Source of the DNA: Smittium mucronatum
Taxonomy: Eukaryota; Kickxellomycota; Harpellomycetes; Harpellales; Legeriomycetaceae
Direction: 5' to 3'
Length of the DNA: 24,647 nt
NCBI GenBank assembly: GCA_001953115.1
Contig: LSSL01006011.1
Location: 1 to 24,647 of the forward strand
Below the pieces are notes generated by a model. The model did no database searches and was not told the DNA's origin. It saw nothing but the letters and a program-made list of their open reading frames with translations. Below, piece after piece: positions 1 to 9,436 of this stretch (its first letter is position 1; every line of letters begins with the position of its first letter). Position numbers and translations under genes: made by a program.

Positions 1-58
1 AATAGTGCAACGCTGTGCGCTGTCTCCACTACTTCCAACCAAAAATAGTACAACGCTG
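1..58. repeat. Short direct repeat, period 43
   Basis: AATAGTGCAACGCTG at 1-15 recurs at 44-58 as AATAGTACAACGCTG (14 of 15 bases match). The repeat lies at the very edge of the window, so more copies may lie to the left. A related string, TAATAGTGTAC, reads on the minus strand at 90-100, inside the adjacent hairpin. Confidence 0.6.
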
Positions 59-73
59 CGTGAAATTTTAGTC

Positions 74-143
74 TAGTGTACTTCGAAAAGTACACTATTA
101 AGCCCCTAAACCACGGCAAGGTATTTCACTCTTAGGGGCATTA
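74..143. repeat. Two adjacent inverted repeats (hairpins)
   Basis: TAGTGTACTT (74-83) and AAGTACACTA (88-97) form a perfect 10-bp stem around the loop CGAA. Directly next to it, GCCCCTAA (102-109) pairs with TTAGGGGC (132-139), and flanking TTA/TAA bases (98-100 and 141-143) could extend that stem past a mismatch. Two stems in 70 bp, beside direct repeats, could be the end of a mobile element, the end of a structured transcript, or chance. Confidence 0.55.
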
Positions 144-1176
144 AAAGTAGGTTCACTGATATTTTTTTTTCAACAAAAATGAAATTGGGGACAAAATTTA
201 AATTTTTATTTGACTCAATGAATTCCAAACTGGTGTCCTCCATAAACAGATTGCATACTAAATGGTTCAAAAATGAATCATTAGTGTGAATACAGGACTT
301 TTTCCCTATCAAATTATTTTTTTTAAAAAAAAGAAGAGAAAAGTATGGCAAACGTGAAACTGACCATTTGGAACTTGAGTAAATATATGTACTCCATAAG
401 TATACTCTTCTTTTACTCTTTCGGTAAATAAGAGAAATTATATTACTCTAGAAAGCTACTTTGTAAAAACTAGTAACCCCTCTAATGAACAAAGAAAAGA
501 CAGATTGTAGCAAAACAAGCAGTCTCTGTCAATGGAGGAAAACACTATTGGGTTTAGGAAGAAGCCAGAAAAAAACTGTTTGTTATTGGTTAAAAAGAAA
601 TAATGTTTCTTTAGCCAATCTAGCTCGATTTGGAAATGGACATTATGTCCCTATAGCCCACATGTTTAATGGGGCTTATTTCTAGTATATAAGTTAATTA
701 TCAAAATATTTGAATCTAATTATTGGCTAAATAAAAAGGTATACAAAAAATGTCGATTTATATTGGGCAAGATGAATAATACCAAATCCATATATAAATA
801 CTGTCCATTTAAAATGTATCATTTGGATTTCGATTGGACAAATACAAGCCAATCCAACTCGATATTTCGTTTTTAAGAGATTTATTGAAAACCTTTTTTT
901 TTTATTAAAAATTTTTTGCAGGTTATTTTAGAGTCAAGATAGGTTTTAAATTTTTAGTGGTGAAAAGAAGGCAAATAACTAGTTCATAAATCAATCTCTT
1001 GACCATTATTCACAAACTCATTAAAAAATAGTAGAAAAGAAAATTTTTTATACTCTGTAAACAGCTAAATTGTAGATACTTGGTGCGAGTTTTAAGACAC
1101 GTCAATATAAACCACAGTTATATAAAAAAAATTCTATTGACCTCAAATTTCTTTTTTAAAAAAAAACCAGATCAAA

Positions 1177-2088
1177 ATGTCAGATACGTTATCTGATCTC
1201 GAGACTCTGTTCAAATTAGCACGCGATTCGTTACCCAGCGAAAACGAAATACCTTCAATACCTACTAAATCGAACGAATTGTCTAAAATCAAGTAAGAAA
1301 TCTTTATCTTTTAACCATACCGTACTATTACCCCCCTCCCCCCCCCCCAAATCTTTATACTTGTCAAACTGGTTGAAAAAACGGGGCTTTTTTTGGGGGG
1401 GGGTGGGTGGTTATTCAGGTCCTAGATTTGTAAAAATTGATTAAGCTAAACTACTTTTCTTTCTCGTTGTTTTCCAGAAAAAAACTAGATTCGGGTCATT
1501 TCAAACCAGGCGAGAAGAAGAGTTTAAAGGCTCTGCAAAAACCCGTACCTGTACCTGTCCTCCCTACGACAGAACCTTCAGCAATCAATGCAATCCAATC
1601 CATTGCCAAAATGGATAATGTACGGCCCACATTCAAGCAAATGAAACAGGTAACCCGCCATCAATATTTTTTTAAAAAAAAAAATACCAATTATTTTTGT
1701 AATCTTGATAATAAAGAATCGTGAGGAAACCACCGGTCCCGGCTGGTTCGACATGAAATCTCCCATAATCACAGAATCGGTGAAACAGGAACTGCACGTC
1801 TTGAAACTGCGGTCTGTTATTGATCCAAAACGGTTCTACAAACGCGATTCTAAACGCAATGAAATCCCCGCCCATTTCCAATTTGGCCGCATTATTGAGG
1901 GTCCCGCTGATTTTTACTCGTCCCGCATGACGAACCGGGAACGCAAATCTACTATTGTTGACGAACTCCTCGCTGATTCTCAGGCTACATCGTACCTCAA
2001 AAAGAAGTTCAAGCAGGAGCAGTCTGCTCGAGAAAGTGCTGCTTTCCATTCCCGCAAGAAAAAAATGCCTAAACGCTTTAAAAAATAG
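1177..2088 (+). CDS. FCF2: Fcf2-family pre-rRNA processing protein, 3 exons
   Basis: Exons 1177-1292, 1478-1649 and 1717-2088 join in frame to give 219 residues ending at TAG 2086-2088. Introns are 185 nt (GTAAGA...CCAG) and 67 nt (GTAACC...AAAG); for the second, an acceptor 9 nt downstream (exon from 1726) is also in phase. Residues about 100-200 match the Fcf2 domain: GPGWFDM, LKLRSVIDPKRFYK, HFQFGRIIEGPADFYSSR, then NRERKSTIVDELLAD. The C-terminus is strongly basic (RKKKMPKRFKK), as expected of a nucleolar protein. The N-terminal third is an acidic, then lysine-rich, probably disordered tail. In yeast Fcf2 is a small-subunit processome component needed for early 18S pre-rRNA cleavages; the animal relative is DNTTIP2. 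The ATG at 1177 is the first ATG of the only open frame that reaches the intron donor. The gene converges on the UBX gene to its right. Family assignment is firm; splice sites are read by eye. Confidence 0.9.
1293..1477 (+). other. FCF2 intron 1 with facing C-rich and G-rich tracts
   Basis: The intron runs from GTAAGA to TTTTCCAG. It is the longest intron seen in the window. It contains 17 C in 18 bases at 1331-1348 (one T) and a G-rich run at 1395-1410 (GGGGGGGGGTGGGTGG). In the transcript the two tracts can pair and loop out about 46 nt between the donor and the acceptor. A CTAA-containing candidate branch site lies at 1446-1450, followed by a pyrimidine tract. Confidence 0.75.
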
Positions 2089-2432
2089 ATCCTTATCCTT
2101 CCAAACCTTTTTCTGTTATTTTCAAACTCTATCCACTATTTCCTTTTCGCAATCACTATAAATTTATTCTTGTTTTTTTTATTCTATTAATCTAAATTTC
2201 TACTTTTAAGAAATCAATTTATTCATCTAATATATGGATTTTTATTTTTATTTTTATTTTCATTTTAATAAAAGCAAATCACAATTAACAGCAATACTAA
2301 TATTTTTACTATCAAATAACGACATAAAGAAGGATGGTGACGTTTATGCTGTTATAAAAAGATAAAAAAATCCCGGAATTAATCTTTCCTCAGATTCTTC
2401 GCCACTATTTAGTATAAATAAACAAAAGATAA
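2089..2432. other. Convergent intergenic region
   Basis: These 344 nt separate two genes whose 3' ends face each other. The stretch is T-rich then A-rich and holds AATAAA at 2266-2271 on the plus strand and TTTATT strings at 2162 and 2217 (AATAAA read on the minus strand), which are plausible poly(A) signals for the two transcripts. The 3' UTRs probably overlap. No ORF or hairpin terminator was seen. Confidence 0.5.
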
Positions 2433-4804
2433 TTAGCATACACAAAAATTGGAATTTATATAAGGGGACTTGCCATGTTTTAGCCATTTTGGACCCGAGC
2501 TCACATTTTCAATAATGCTTTCTATTTTAGAACTTTTGCTGTGCAGAAATTCGTTTTTGTGCACAGCTTTTGATTGAGAAGAATCGGCCAACTTTCCTGT
2601 ATAGGCAGTTTTTTGTTCTCCAGTCGGGTTAGAAACCAACTCAAATCTGAAATCAGTTGCCAGATCCTGCCTGTGAATCAATAATGCCGCATCCGATTTA
2701 TCTGTAATACATAGTAATGAAGATTAAAAAATATTTTATTGTTAGAAAAAAAAAGATAAAATAATACCGAAACTTTTCCCGATAAAATCTGTATTTATTA
2801 TCGCTTTGGGATACAGGTTTAGATCAAATAGAGATAAAGAGTCGTTGGAATCAAAATCTCTTTTAGGGTGAGTGGTATCTATAAAGATTGAAACGAAATG
2901 TGTATTGTAGGTTTATTTTCAGAAAACATGAAAAAAAAAGCAATAAATTCAAGAGTAGACTTGCATAATCTAATTTGGTCAGAATCGATTCTGAAAATCA
3001 AAGCGATGAATTCAAACAGTTTTAATACTAGATAGAAAGAGAAAAAAAATGCAGGAGTTAAAAAAAGTGGAGGTTATAATGAAGATAACAAGATATTTAC
3101 ATTTAAGGTCGGATCTAAAATTTCTGGTAATTCGAGTGCCATCATTTAATCTGAATTGGATGGAAACCTAATTCGGATTAAAATAGGAAAAAAAAATGAA
3201 AATTAGTATTGGTAAAATTTTAAAAAAGTTAGTGAAACAGAGATGATGAAAATGATTACATTACTGTAAATAGATTTCTTTTTCTCTAATTCAGATTGTA
3301 ATTTTTTATCTCTAAAATCTTTAGTGGTAAATCCCCTTTGTTGGCTATTTCTTTCATTATTTTCTTGAACAAGAGCTTTAGCCTCATCTTGAGTCAGTTC
3401 GAAAAAATCATCCGGCACGTCAACTAGATAAAATGTCAAAGTTCTATAGAGTGAATAAAATGGATATAAATGGATTATTGATTTTACACTCTTTGTCTGA
3501 AAGACTGGTATTTTGGGTTTTGGGAATATATATGAATACTTCAATCTTTGGTGGAGTCAGGTGTAATTGATCTTGAGGAAGCAATTCATTTTCGGGAACC
3601 AAGGGCTTTCCCTTATTTTCAGGAATATCGGCACTTTTTGATTCAAAAATTAGAGGCTTTTCTTCCTTTACAGATGAGTTGGCACTTTTTGGCTCAGAAA
3701 TTAGAGGTTTTTGGTTATTCACGGGAATGCGAGTATTTTTGGGGTCAGAATCTGGGAAAGTTTGAGAAGAAATATCGGATGAATCAGAGAGCTTTTTAGG
3801 GACGGATTTACTGCCAGAATCGGATTTAATTAAATTGGATAACGAAAAGTTTTGTAAAAAAGAGGATTTGGAGGGAACGTTGCTAGATTTTTGGGAAGGA
3901 AAAGAAGATTGGCCAGCAGAAGAATCTAAAAACACGCGGATAAGAAGAGAACCAGATGAACAGCCCAATGATTTAAGAGTGGTTGATTCGAAAGCAGTGA
4001 GACCTGAGTACTGATTTGAAAAGAAATTGGAAATGAGTAAGGTAAATATGTGTGTGTGTTTTTTTTTTTTACAAAAAAGAGATATAAGGGGTAGAAATGA
4101 GTATTTAAAGGGATTAGATATAATTGTAAAGAGAACCTTTTTATTTAAAATCAACATTGAAAACGCATCAGTATCGGGTAAACTATAGGGGAAAGGGATA
4201 AAAAAAAAAGAGTTTTTTAAAAAAAATAAAGAGTAAGAGTGTATGAAGGGATTACCTTGAAAGAGATATTTGCTCGTACAGCGACTTTAGAGAGGTGTTG
4301 GGAGTAACTTGACCTTTCTTTCTGGTGCCATCGGGCATCTGTAAAGCGACAGTTATGAGTGTATTCGCTAGAGCAATTTTTTATAAAAAAAAGGATTGGA
4401 AAAAATAAAAAAAAGAAGGGAAGGATGGAAGAAACTAAACAGAGGAGCAGGAATTACCAGCAGAAGTGTCAGCAACCAGATCTAGATTGGCGCCTTGGGG
4501 CAGGTTGGCAAATCTGATGCTCGAGGAAAGATCTAGTTTCTTTTTTTTCCAGCTAGTGATGTAAAAAAAGCAAGAATGAGGAAATAGAGAGTTTTGGTAA
4601 GTTAAATAGCAAAAAATAAAACGAGGTTGGATAGGGAAGAGGGAGGGGGGATGTTGCGTACGATAGGCCGTAAATGTCGGAATCTCCAAGGGATTTGTCA
4701 AGGTTGCAGACGTGATTGACTACAGCTTTCAAAGACATGTTGGGATTTACTTTAACAGTAACATTCTTGTATTGTTGGTAGGTGACTTTGAGGCTAGTAG
4801 TCAT
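2433..4804 (-). CDS. UBX4: TUG/Ubx4-type UBX-domain protein, 10 exons
   Basis: Exons (sense order): 4804-4662, 4552-4458, 4367-4256, 4182-4137, 4010-3490, 3443-3260, 3167-3101, 3027-2965, 2878-2768, 2701-2433; all phases agree, giving 536 residues. An alternative junction (exon 5 ending at 3506, exon 6 starting at 3423) gives 524. Residues 1-78 are a TUG-UBL1 ubiquitin-like fold (KVTYQQYKNVTVKVNPNMSL, LDLSSSIRFANLPQGANLDL). A second ubiquitin-like stretch follows (ITVALQMPDGTRKKG, then TTLKSLGCSSGSLLIRVFL). Next come a Ser/Lys-rich linker with three 17-residue repeats, a conserved VPDDFFELT block, a UBX domain at about 366-445 (IQFRLNDGTRITRNF, then RLYTTHPKRDF and LSLFDLNLYPKA), and a C-terminal GPKWLK like that ending animal TUG/ASPSCR1. 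The usual UBX Phe-Pro-Arg loop reads His-Pro-Lys. UBX proteins of this group bind and remodel the Cdc48/p97 ATPase. The stop at 2433-2435 is a simple read-through; a further 3' intron is possible. Confidence 0.85.
2879..2964 (-). other. GC-AG intron in the UBX domain
   Basis: On the minus strand exon 8 ends ...AGATTAT and the intron begins GCAAGT, the classic GC-type donor, and ends CTTTATAG. It is 86 nt long. Every GT in the vicinity of the exon 8 frame is in the wrong phase, while this GC donor restores the UBX core RLYTTHPKRDF. Thus the phase and protein alignment, not the dinucleotide alone, support it. Confidence 0.75.
3561..3713 (-). repeat. Three coding 51-bp tandem repeats in the UBX-gene linker
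   Basis: On the minus strand three units of 51 nt encode QKPLISEPKSANSSVKE, EKPLIFESKSADIPENK and a decayed third beginning GKPLVPENE. Units 1 (3713-3663) and 2 (3662-3612) share roughly two thirds of their bases; the third is recognisable mainly at KPL. They sit in the disordered linker between the ubiquitin-like region and the FFELT block. Confidence 0.7.
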
Positions 4805-6227
4805 TGAAAAGTAAAGAAAATATTTACTCGCTCTTTAAAATTGGATTGTTGGTATTTAAAAGGGTGAAATGAAGGGGGCAAGAAAAAGGGATTGAACAGG
4901 TGTTGCAATCAAATAAAGGGATAAGTTTTTTAAAGTAGAGTATAGATTTGGTATATTCAGGCTTTAAACTTCAATACTTTATTAATTTGATATACTAATC
5001 TTTTGCGCAATGAAATAAACGACAAGTTGTTGGCTAATATCGAATTTGAATATTGTGGAGAAAAGACGAATGATTAAACAGTTTAGTTGAAAGAAACAGA
5101 ATAGGATAATCATTTATTGGACAGTTCCTTTGTAAAAGTCAAAATGGCCAATAAAAGAGATGTGGTTTTATGGTGAGGAGATATTTCGATCGTTTAATTG
5201 GGTAAATAGAGAAAACTAGGATAATAAAAAAAAAGAGGGACTAAATATTGGGGGAAATTAAAAGGGATTTTAAGCAAACTGGAATAAAATAGCAGAATTT
5301 CTTTATTTATTTACAAGAATAATGAATTTTTTATAAAGGCCAAAAGAAAAAATGCTAGATTTTAAAAATAGAGATGATGCTAACATCTGCTTTATATTTA
5401 TCAGCCAGATAACTAGCATACTAAACAGAAAAAAATGAAATGTTTTATATTTTCTCCAAACGATCAAACATTAGAAAAGCTAATAGTAGACTGAATGAGG
5501 GGTAATTTGCCAAAAGCCGTTAATAATTTAAAATACATTTTTATTAAAGAAAACAAGGTTTTTTTGAATTACAGCGGAACGGTGCCAAGAAAAGGAATTT
5601 CTCAATTTTATGTGGAAAAAAAAAATCAGTGACTAAGCAGACAATACCATCCGCTAAAAAAAAGAGAAAAAGAAAAGAGACCAGAAGTTTAAGGCACAAG
5701 AAGATGTTTTAATATATCGCTTAACAATAACTTCTCCTATCCCCTCAATCAATATGAAAAAACAAGATGTAAATGTCGTTTAGAATTTAAACATGTTTCA
5801 CTCATTATTGGCAACATAAATAAACCCCAGTTCCACAATTGCGAGAAAGAAGTAGGCACACAACTCTAATCGAACAAGAAAAAAAAGTGGTTTACAACTA
5901 TAAAAAAATAATTTACCCATTTCCACCTCCATATCTGTTTGACATTCACCGCAAAAGAATAGTTGTTAAAAGAGGATCGGAAAGAAGAAATTAATAAATC
6001 GGAATCGAATTTTTTAAGGGTGAAAAAAAAAGAGGCAAAGGATAATATTGTCTTTTTTTTATTTTTCCGAAATTGGAAAAAAATAATAATTTAATACTGT
6101 GTTTGAGATAATATAAATAAATTCCCTTTAAAAAAAAAATCTAATATTGTATTTGGGAGGATTATTCGGTGAATCTTAGACACTAAGGTTTCAATAGCAT
6201 TTATTGGCATAGTAAATGGTATAGTTT

Positions 6228-6296
6228 ATTGGCCCAATATATCAACAAATTGCTCAAAACCAGAACCTAAATCCAATTTTATTGGCTAATTGCCAA
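6228..6296. promoter_or_regulatory. Two CCAAT-box dyads
   Basis: ATTGGCCCAAT at 6228-6238 is a mirror pair of CCAAT boxes around one C. TTGGC-TAATT-GCCAA at 6282-6296 is a second inverted pair. A further CCAAT lies between them (about 6272). CCAAT boxes are bound by the Hap/NF-Y complex in fungi; whether these sites act here is inference, as the nearest gene starts lie more than 1.4 kb away. Confidence 0.3.
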
Positions 6297-6717
6297 GATC
6301 AGACAGTTATTGTATTAAATTTAATGTTTCCTATAAAGGAAATAAAAAATAGAATTTTAAAGTGTCTTTTTCAAAAGAATCTTCCATAATATTGAAAATT
6401 AAAGAGTAGGAAGGGGATATGTTTTGGTGAAAAAGACAGTAATGTTATTGGGTGGGTGAGGGATTAGCACCAAAAACGTGTCTTTTATTTTGGTCACACT
6501 TGCTAATAATTCCGATAATAGTACTTTTGGTTCCTTAATGGTCGGGAGAATGTCTCCATTCCAGGACTTTGAGATTTTTTGGAGGAGAGGTAGCTTGGCA
6601 GGAACTAAAAAAAAAAGTATCGCAAAGATAATGCGAAACAACTATTGGAAACTTGATTATCAAAATTTTGTATCTGTATAGACTAATTAAATCAGATGAC
6701 TGTTCGTGTACTAAATA

Positions 6718-6728
6718 GGGGGGGGGGG
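6718..6728 (+). repeat. Run of 11 G
   Basis: An uninterrupted G11 stands in otherwise AT-rich spacer. It resembles the G and C tracts of FCF2 intron 1 and is a site where sequencing or assembly length errors are likely. Confidence 0.7.
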
Positions 6729-8685
6729 CTAAGAAAAGTAGATTTAAATCAGGTCTTTTGCAATCGATTGATTGATTATAGAGTTGAGATGGAAAGGAGA
6801 GATAGCTAGGCATTTATGTCCTCCTTTTGGTCGAATAAAACTCTATTATTCTCACTCTTGTCTGTTTAAAGGAATTTGAAAAAATAATGGTGGGAAAAAA
6901 GTTTTGAAAAATCGATGGAACGAGAAATGAATTCTAGCCGTTAAAGAAAAAAGACAAATAAATCTATGAAATTATCTTTTCTCAAATAATTAAAAAATGT
7001 ATTGAGATTTTAAGCCCAACTTTATTTAAGCTAAAAATAACTAGTTTTTTATCAATAAAAATCATATATTGATGGTAAAATAAAATTTGACGTAAATACT
7101 CACATTATAAACATCAACATTATTATTGTTTTGCATTTTTATTGGAGATTGATTACTAATGGAACTGAATAACCCAGTCCTGAAATCAGATTTAAAAGAA
7201 AATCCTTTATCAAATAAAAAAAAACTTGTAAAGTGAATTTGCTAGGTTGTAAAGTTCATGTATTATTCTCAGATTTTAGCCGAAAAATTCCGTGCAAGAA
7301 CAAAACCAGTATTGTTAAAATATCCATTGATTTTTCAAGCGATAAAAACCGTTTGTTTAATTATGGACTGTAGCCAATCAAAATAATTATATTTACCACC
7401 AAATAAAGATATTGATGGGTATTTTCTCTCACTAATTATTAAAATCAGTACATTTAACAAAACGGCCCAGAAATAGGTATATGAACTAATATGCAGCTAT
7501 AAAAGATATCAAGATGAATAGAACCGTCCAATCATGGGTTTAATTTTGCCAACACTTGGATCCCAAAAACGTAAACAATACATAATTATGACATAGAAAC
7601 CAAAGGGGACAGTGACGACTTGCTTAAAAGCACCAAGCCATACCTCCTCCCCCCACCACCCCAATTCGGATACTCCACTACTATAGAATGAGGAAATTAT
7701 CTTGAAATATATAAAAAAAGAGAGAGGTCTTGTGCAAGTTAAAGAATCAAATTAAGAAAGATGTTTATATACGTGCATCAATTACAATCGAGGTTTAATG
7801 CTTGATAAAATACTGTTGCTCTATTTATCAGGTATTTCATTTGGCTTTCATTTCGTGATAAAAAAAACATTTAGCAAGGGGAATTCTATAATCGGAACAT
7901 TTCGTATTTTTTGCAACAGCCTCATATCCGCTTGCACGAGTACAGGCGATATTTATTTTAGCTCAAGCCAATAACTTGAAAAATTCCAAAAATAAATAAA
8001 TTACAATCAGATTATATTTATAAAGTGGAACAATGCAATTATGTTTTTGATTGGTCTGTTTTCATCAACGCAAACACAACCGCAAACGAGCACAAGCCAT
8101 ATTATTTGACCTTGTTTTATCACTATTTTTTGCAATTTGCCCAAAAAAAATGCACGGATTCCTATAATTAAAAGTGAAAAAATTCGATCTTGCACATAAA
8201 AGTAAAAAAATATAAACTAGCTGCAAATTAGCGATCGAAAAATTGGCATTCTGGATCCGAGAAACAGGTTGTTATCAATTGGTTTCTGGGTATATCTGTA
8301 CAGTCATCAAATACATTTTGAATCGAACACCAATATCCTTCTATTGGGTTTACATGGAGCGGACGAATGGGAGCAAGGGTGCGGCTGTGATCAATAATCC
8401 TGATAGTTATTGGACGCCTTTCCGATTTAAATGGTAATAAAAGACCAGAAAATCACAATGGGAGCTCCTATGAGTCTTTAGTTGGATGTGATATTAGTGC
8501 AATCTTCAAAAACTGCTCGATTTGGCTAATTCTCCAATAAAATAAAAAATAACTTTGCGAGAATAATGGGAAACACCGCCCATTTCCACTATTCCGCTTT
8601 ACATTTTTTTGATAAGAGCTAAAAGCGGTGGGTGGATGACTCTGCGCCTATTTCTTGCCACGAGAGAACAATGTGACTATTACGA

Positions 8686-9105
8686 TTGGACCATCAGAAA
8701 ATACACTCAAGCAAAATTGAATTCGAATTGTATTGGAAATATTATTGTGCGACATTGACTTTTGCCAGTCTGAAAAAAAAGTATACTAGCCTCTTACTCT
8801 GTTTAGACGCGAGCATTCTATTTGTCCTGGTTATTGTAGCAGCAAATATGCGCACATTTCCGAAACGAGGAGGAGGGGAAGGGGGGCTACTTGGTGACAC
8901 CGTCTAATTGTGTGGCAATTTGAAACTGCAGCAATTATTCAAACTCTTTTGTCTCCTATCTTCATCTTCCATAAACGAGCAAACAATGGATGAAGTCTGT
9001 ATTTCCATTCACTCATCTGTGTTTCTATTAGTGAGGCAAGGGACCTTTTTCCGCTTTTGGCAACCAAATTGCCCAGGAATTGCACTATACTCTTTTATCT
9101 ACTGA
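8686..9105 (+). other. GC-richer island with a long, singly interrupted frame
   Basis: One frame runs 140 codons with only one internal stop (TAA at 8905-8907). The stretch is clearly richer in G and C (about 47% in 8821-8880) than the surrounding spacer. The peptide has a hydrophobic segment (LLLCLDASILFVLVIVAA) but matches no family I know. It could be a decayed gene, an unrecognised exon, or chance. Neither half begins with ATG. Confidence 0.15.
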
Positions 9106-9436
9106 TTCTTGCGGTTGCTATTGGAAACTATTCAGATCCTCTGCAGCCAACTAATTGAATCTTAATCTTTAACAAAAAATAGATTTTTTTTTTTTGAAAA
9201 ATATCTGCTAGTTTTATTTATTTTTCCCAATAGAATCAAATTGTAAATGGAAAAAAAATAGTCTTGACTGCGGACCATTTCTACTGAGAAAGTCTCAGCA
9301 TTAGCGATCTGATAAAAATAAATAAATAGATAAAAGGCTTCATTTGGAATTGAATTGTTTTTAAAAAAATAATAATTTACTTCGTATAAATCTAAATGTA
9401 TTAATCCCCCAATCGAAAGTCTCTTCTGCTGATCCG

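Larger units (their letters stand above)
1..1176. other. AT-rich left flank without a supported gene
   Basis: This stretch has no ORF I can relate to a family. Two open frames (106-351 on the minus strand and 485-685 on the plus strand) encode low-complexity or unrecognisable peptides of 81 and 66 residues and are not called. The first 143 bases hold a near-perfect direct repeat and two inverted repeats, listed separately. The rest is A/T-rich with poly(A) and poly(T) runs, and includes the FCF2 promoter, in which I see no convincing core element. Confidence 0.6.
4805..9436. other. 4.6-kb spacer without a recognised gene
   Basis: This region lies between the start of the UBX gene (transcribed leftwards) and the first transporter (transcribed rightwards), so it should hold both promoters. 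Open frames are short (at most 92 residues) and match no family I know. It contains many CCAAT/ATTGG motifs, an 11-base G run, poly(A)/poly(T) tracts, and a GC-richer island near 8640-9110. I could not assemble a spliced gene from conserved motifs on either strand. Confidence 0.5.

Noticed and set aside
106..351. 81-residue minus-strand frame near the repeat cluster
   Set aside because: No family motif could be recognised and the length is not unusual for this base composition; a mobile-element relic cannot be excluded.
485..685. 66-residue plus-strand frame
   Set aside because: No recognisable motif, no conserved context, and length within chance.
1578..2161. Overlapping frames across FCF2 on both strands
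   Set aside because: Shadows of the Fcf2 exons; the spliced plus-strand frame carries the recognisable domain.
6399..6813. Overlapping 80- and 92-residue minus-strand frames and a 67-residue plus-strand frame
   Set aside because: Mutually overlapping, without family motifs or credible splice continuation.
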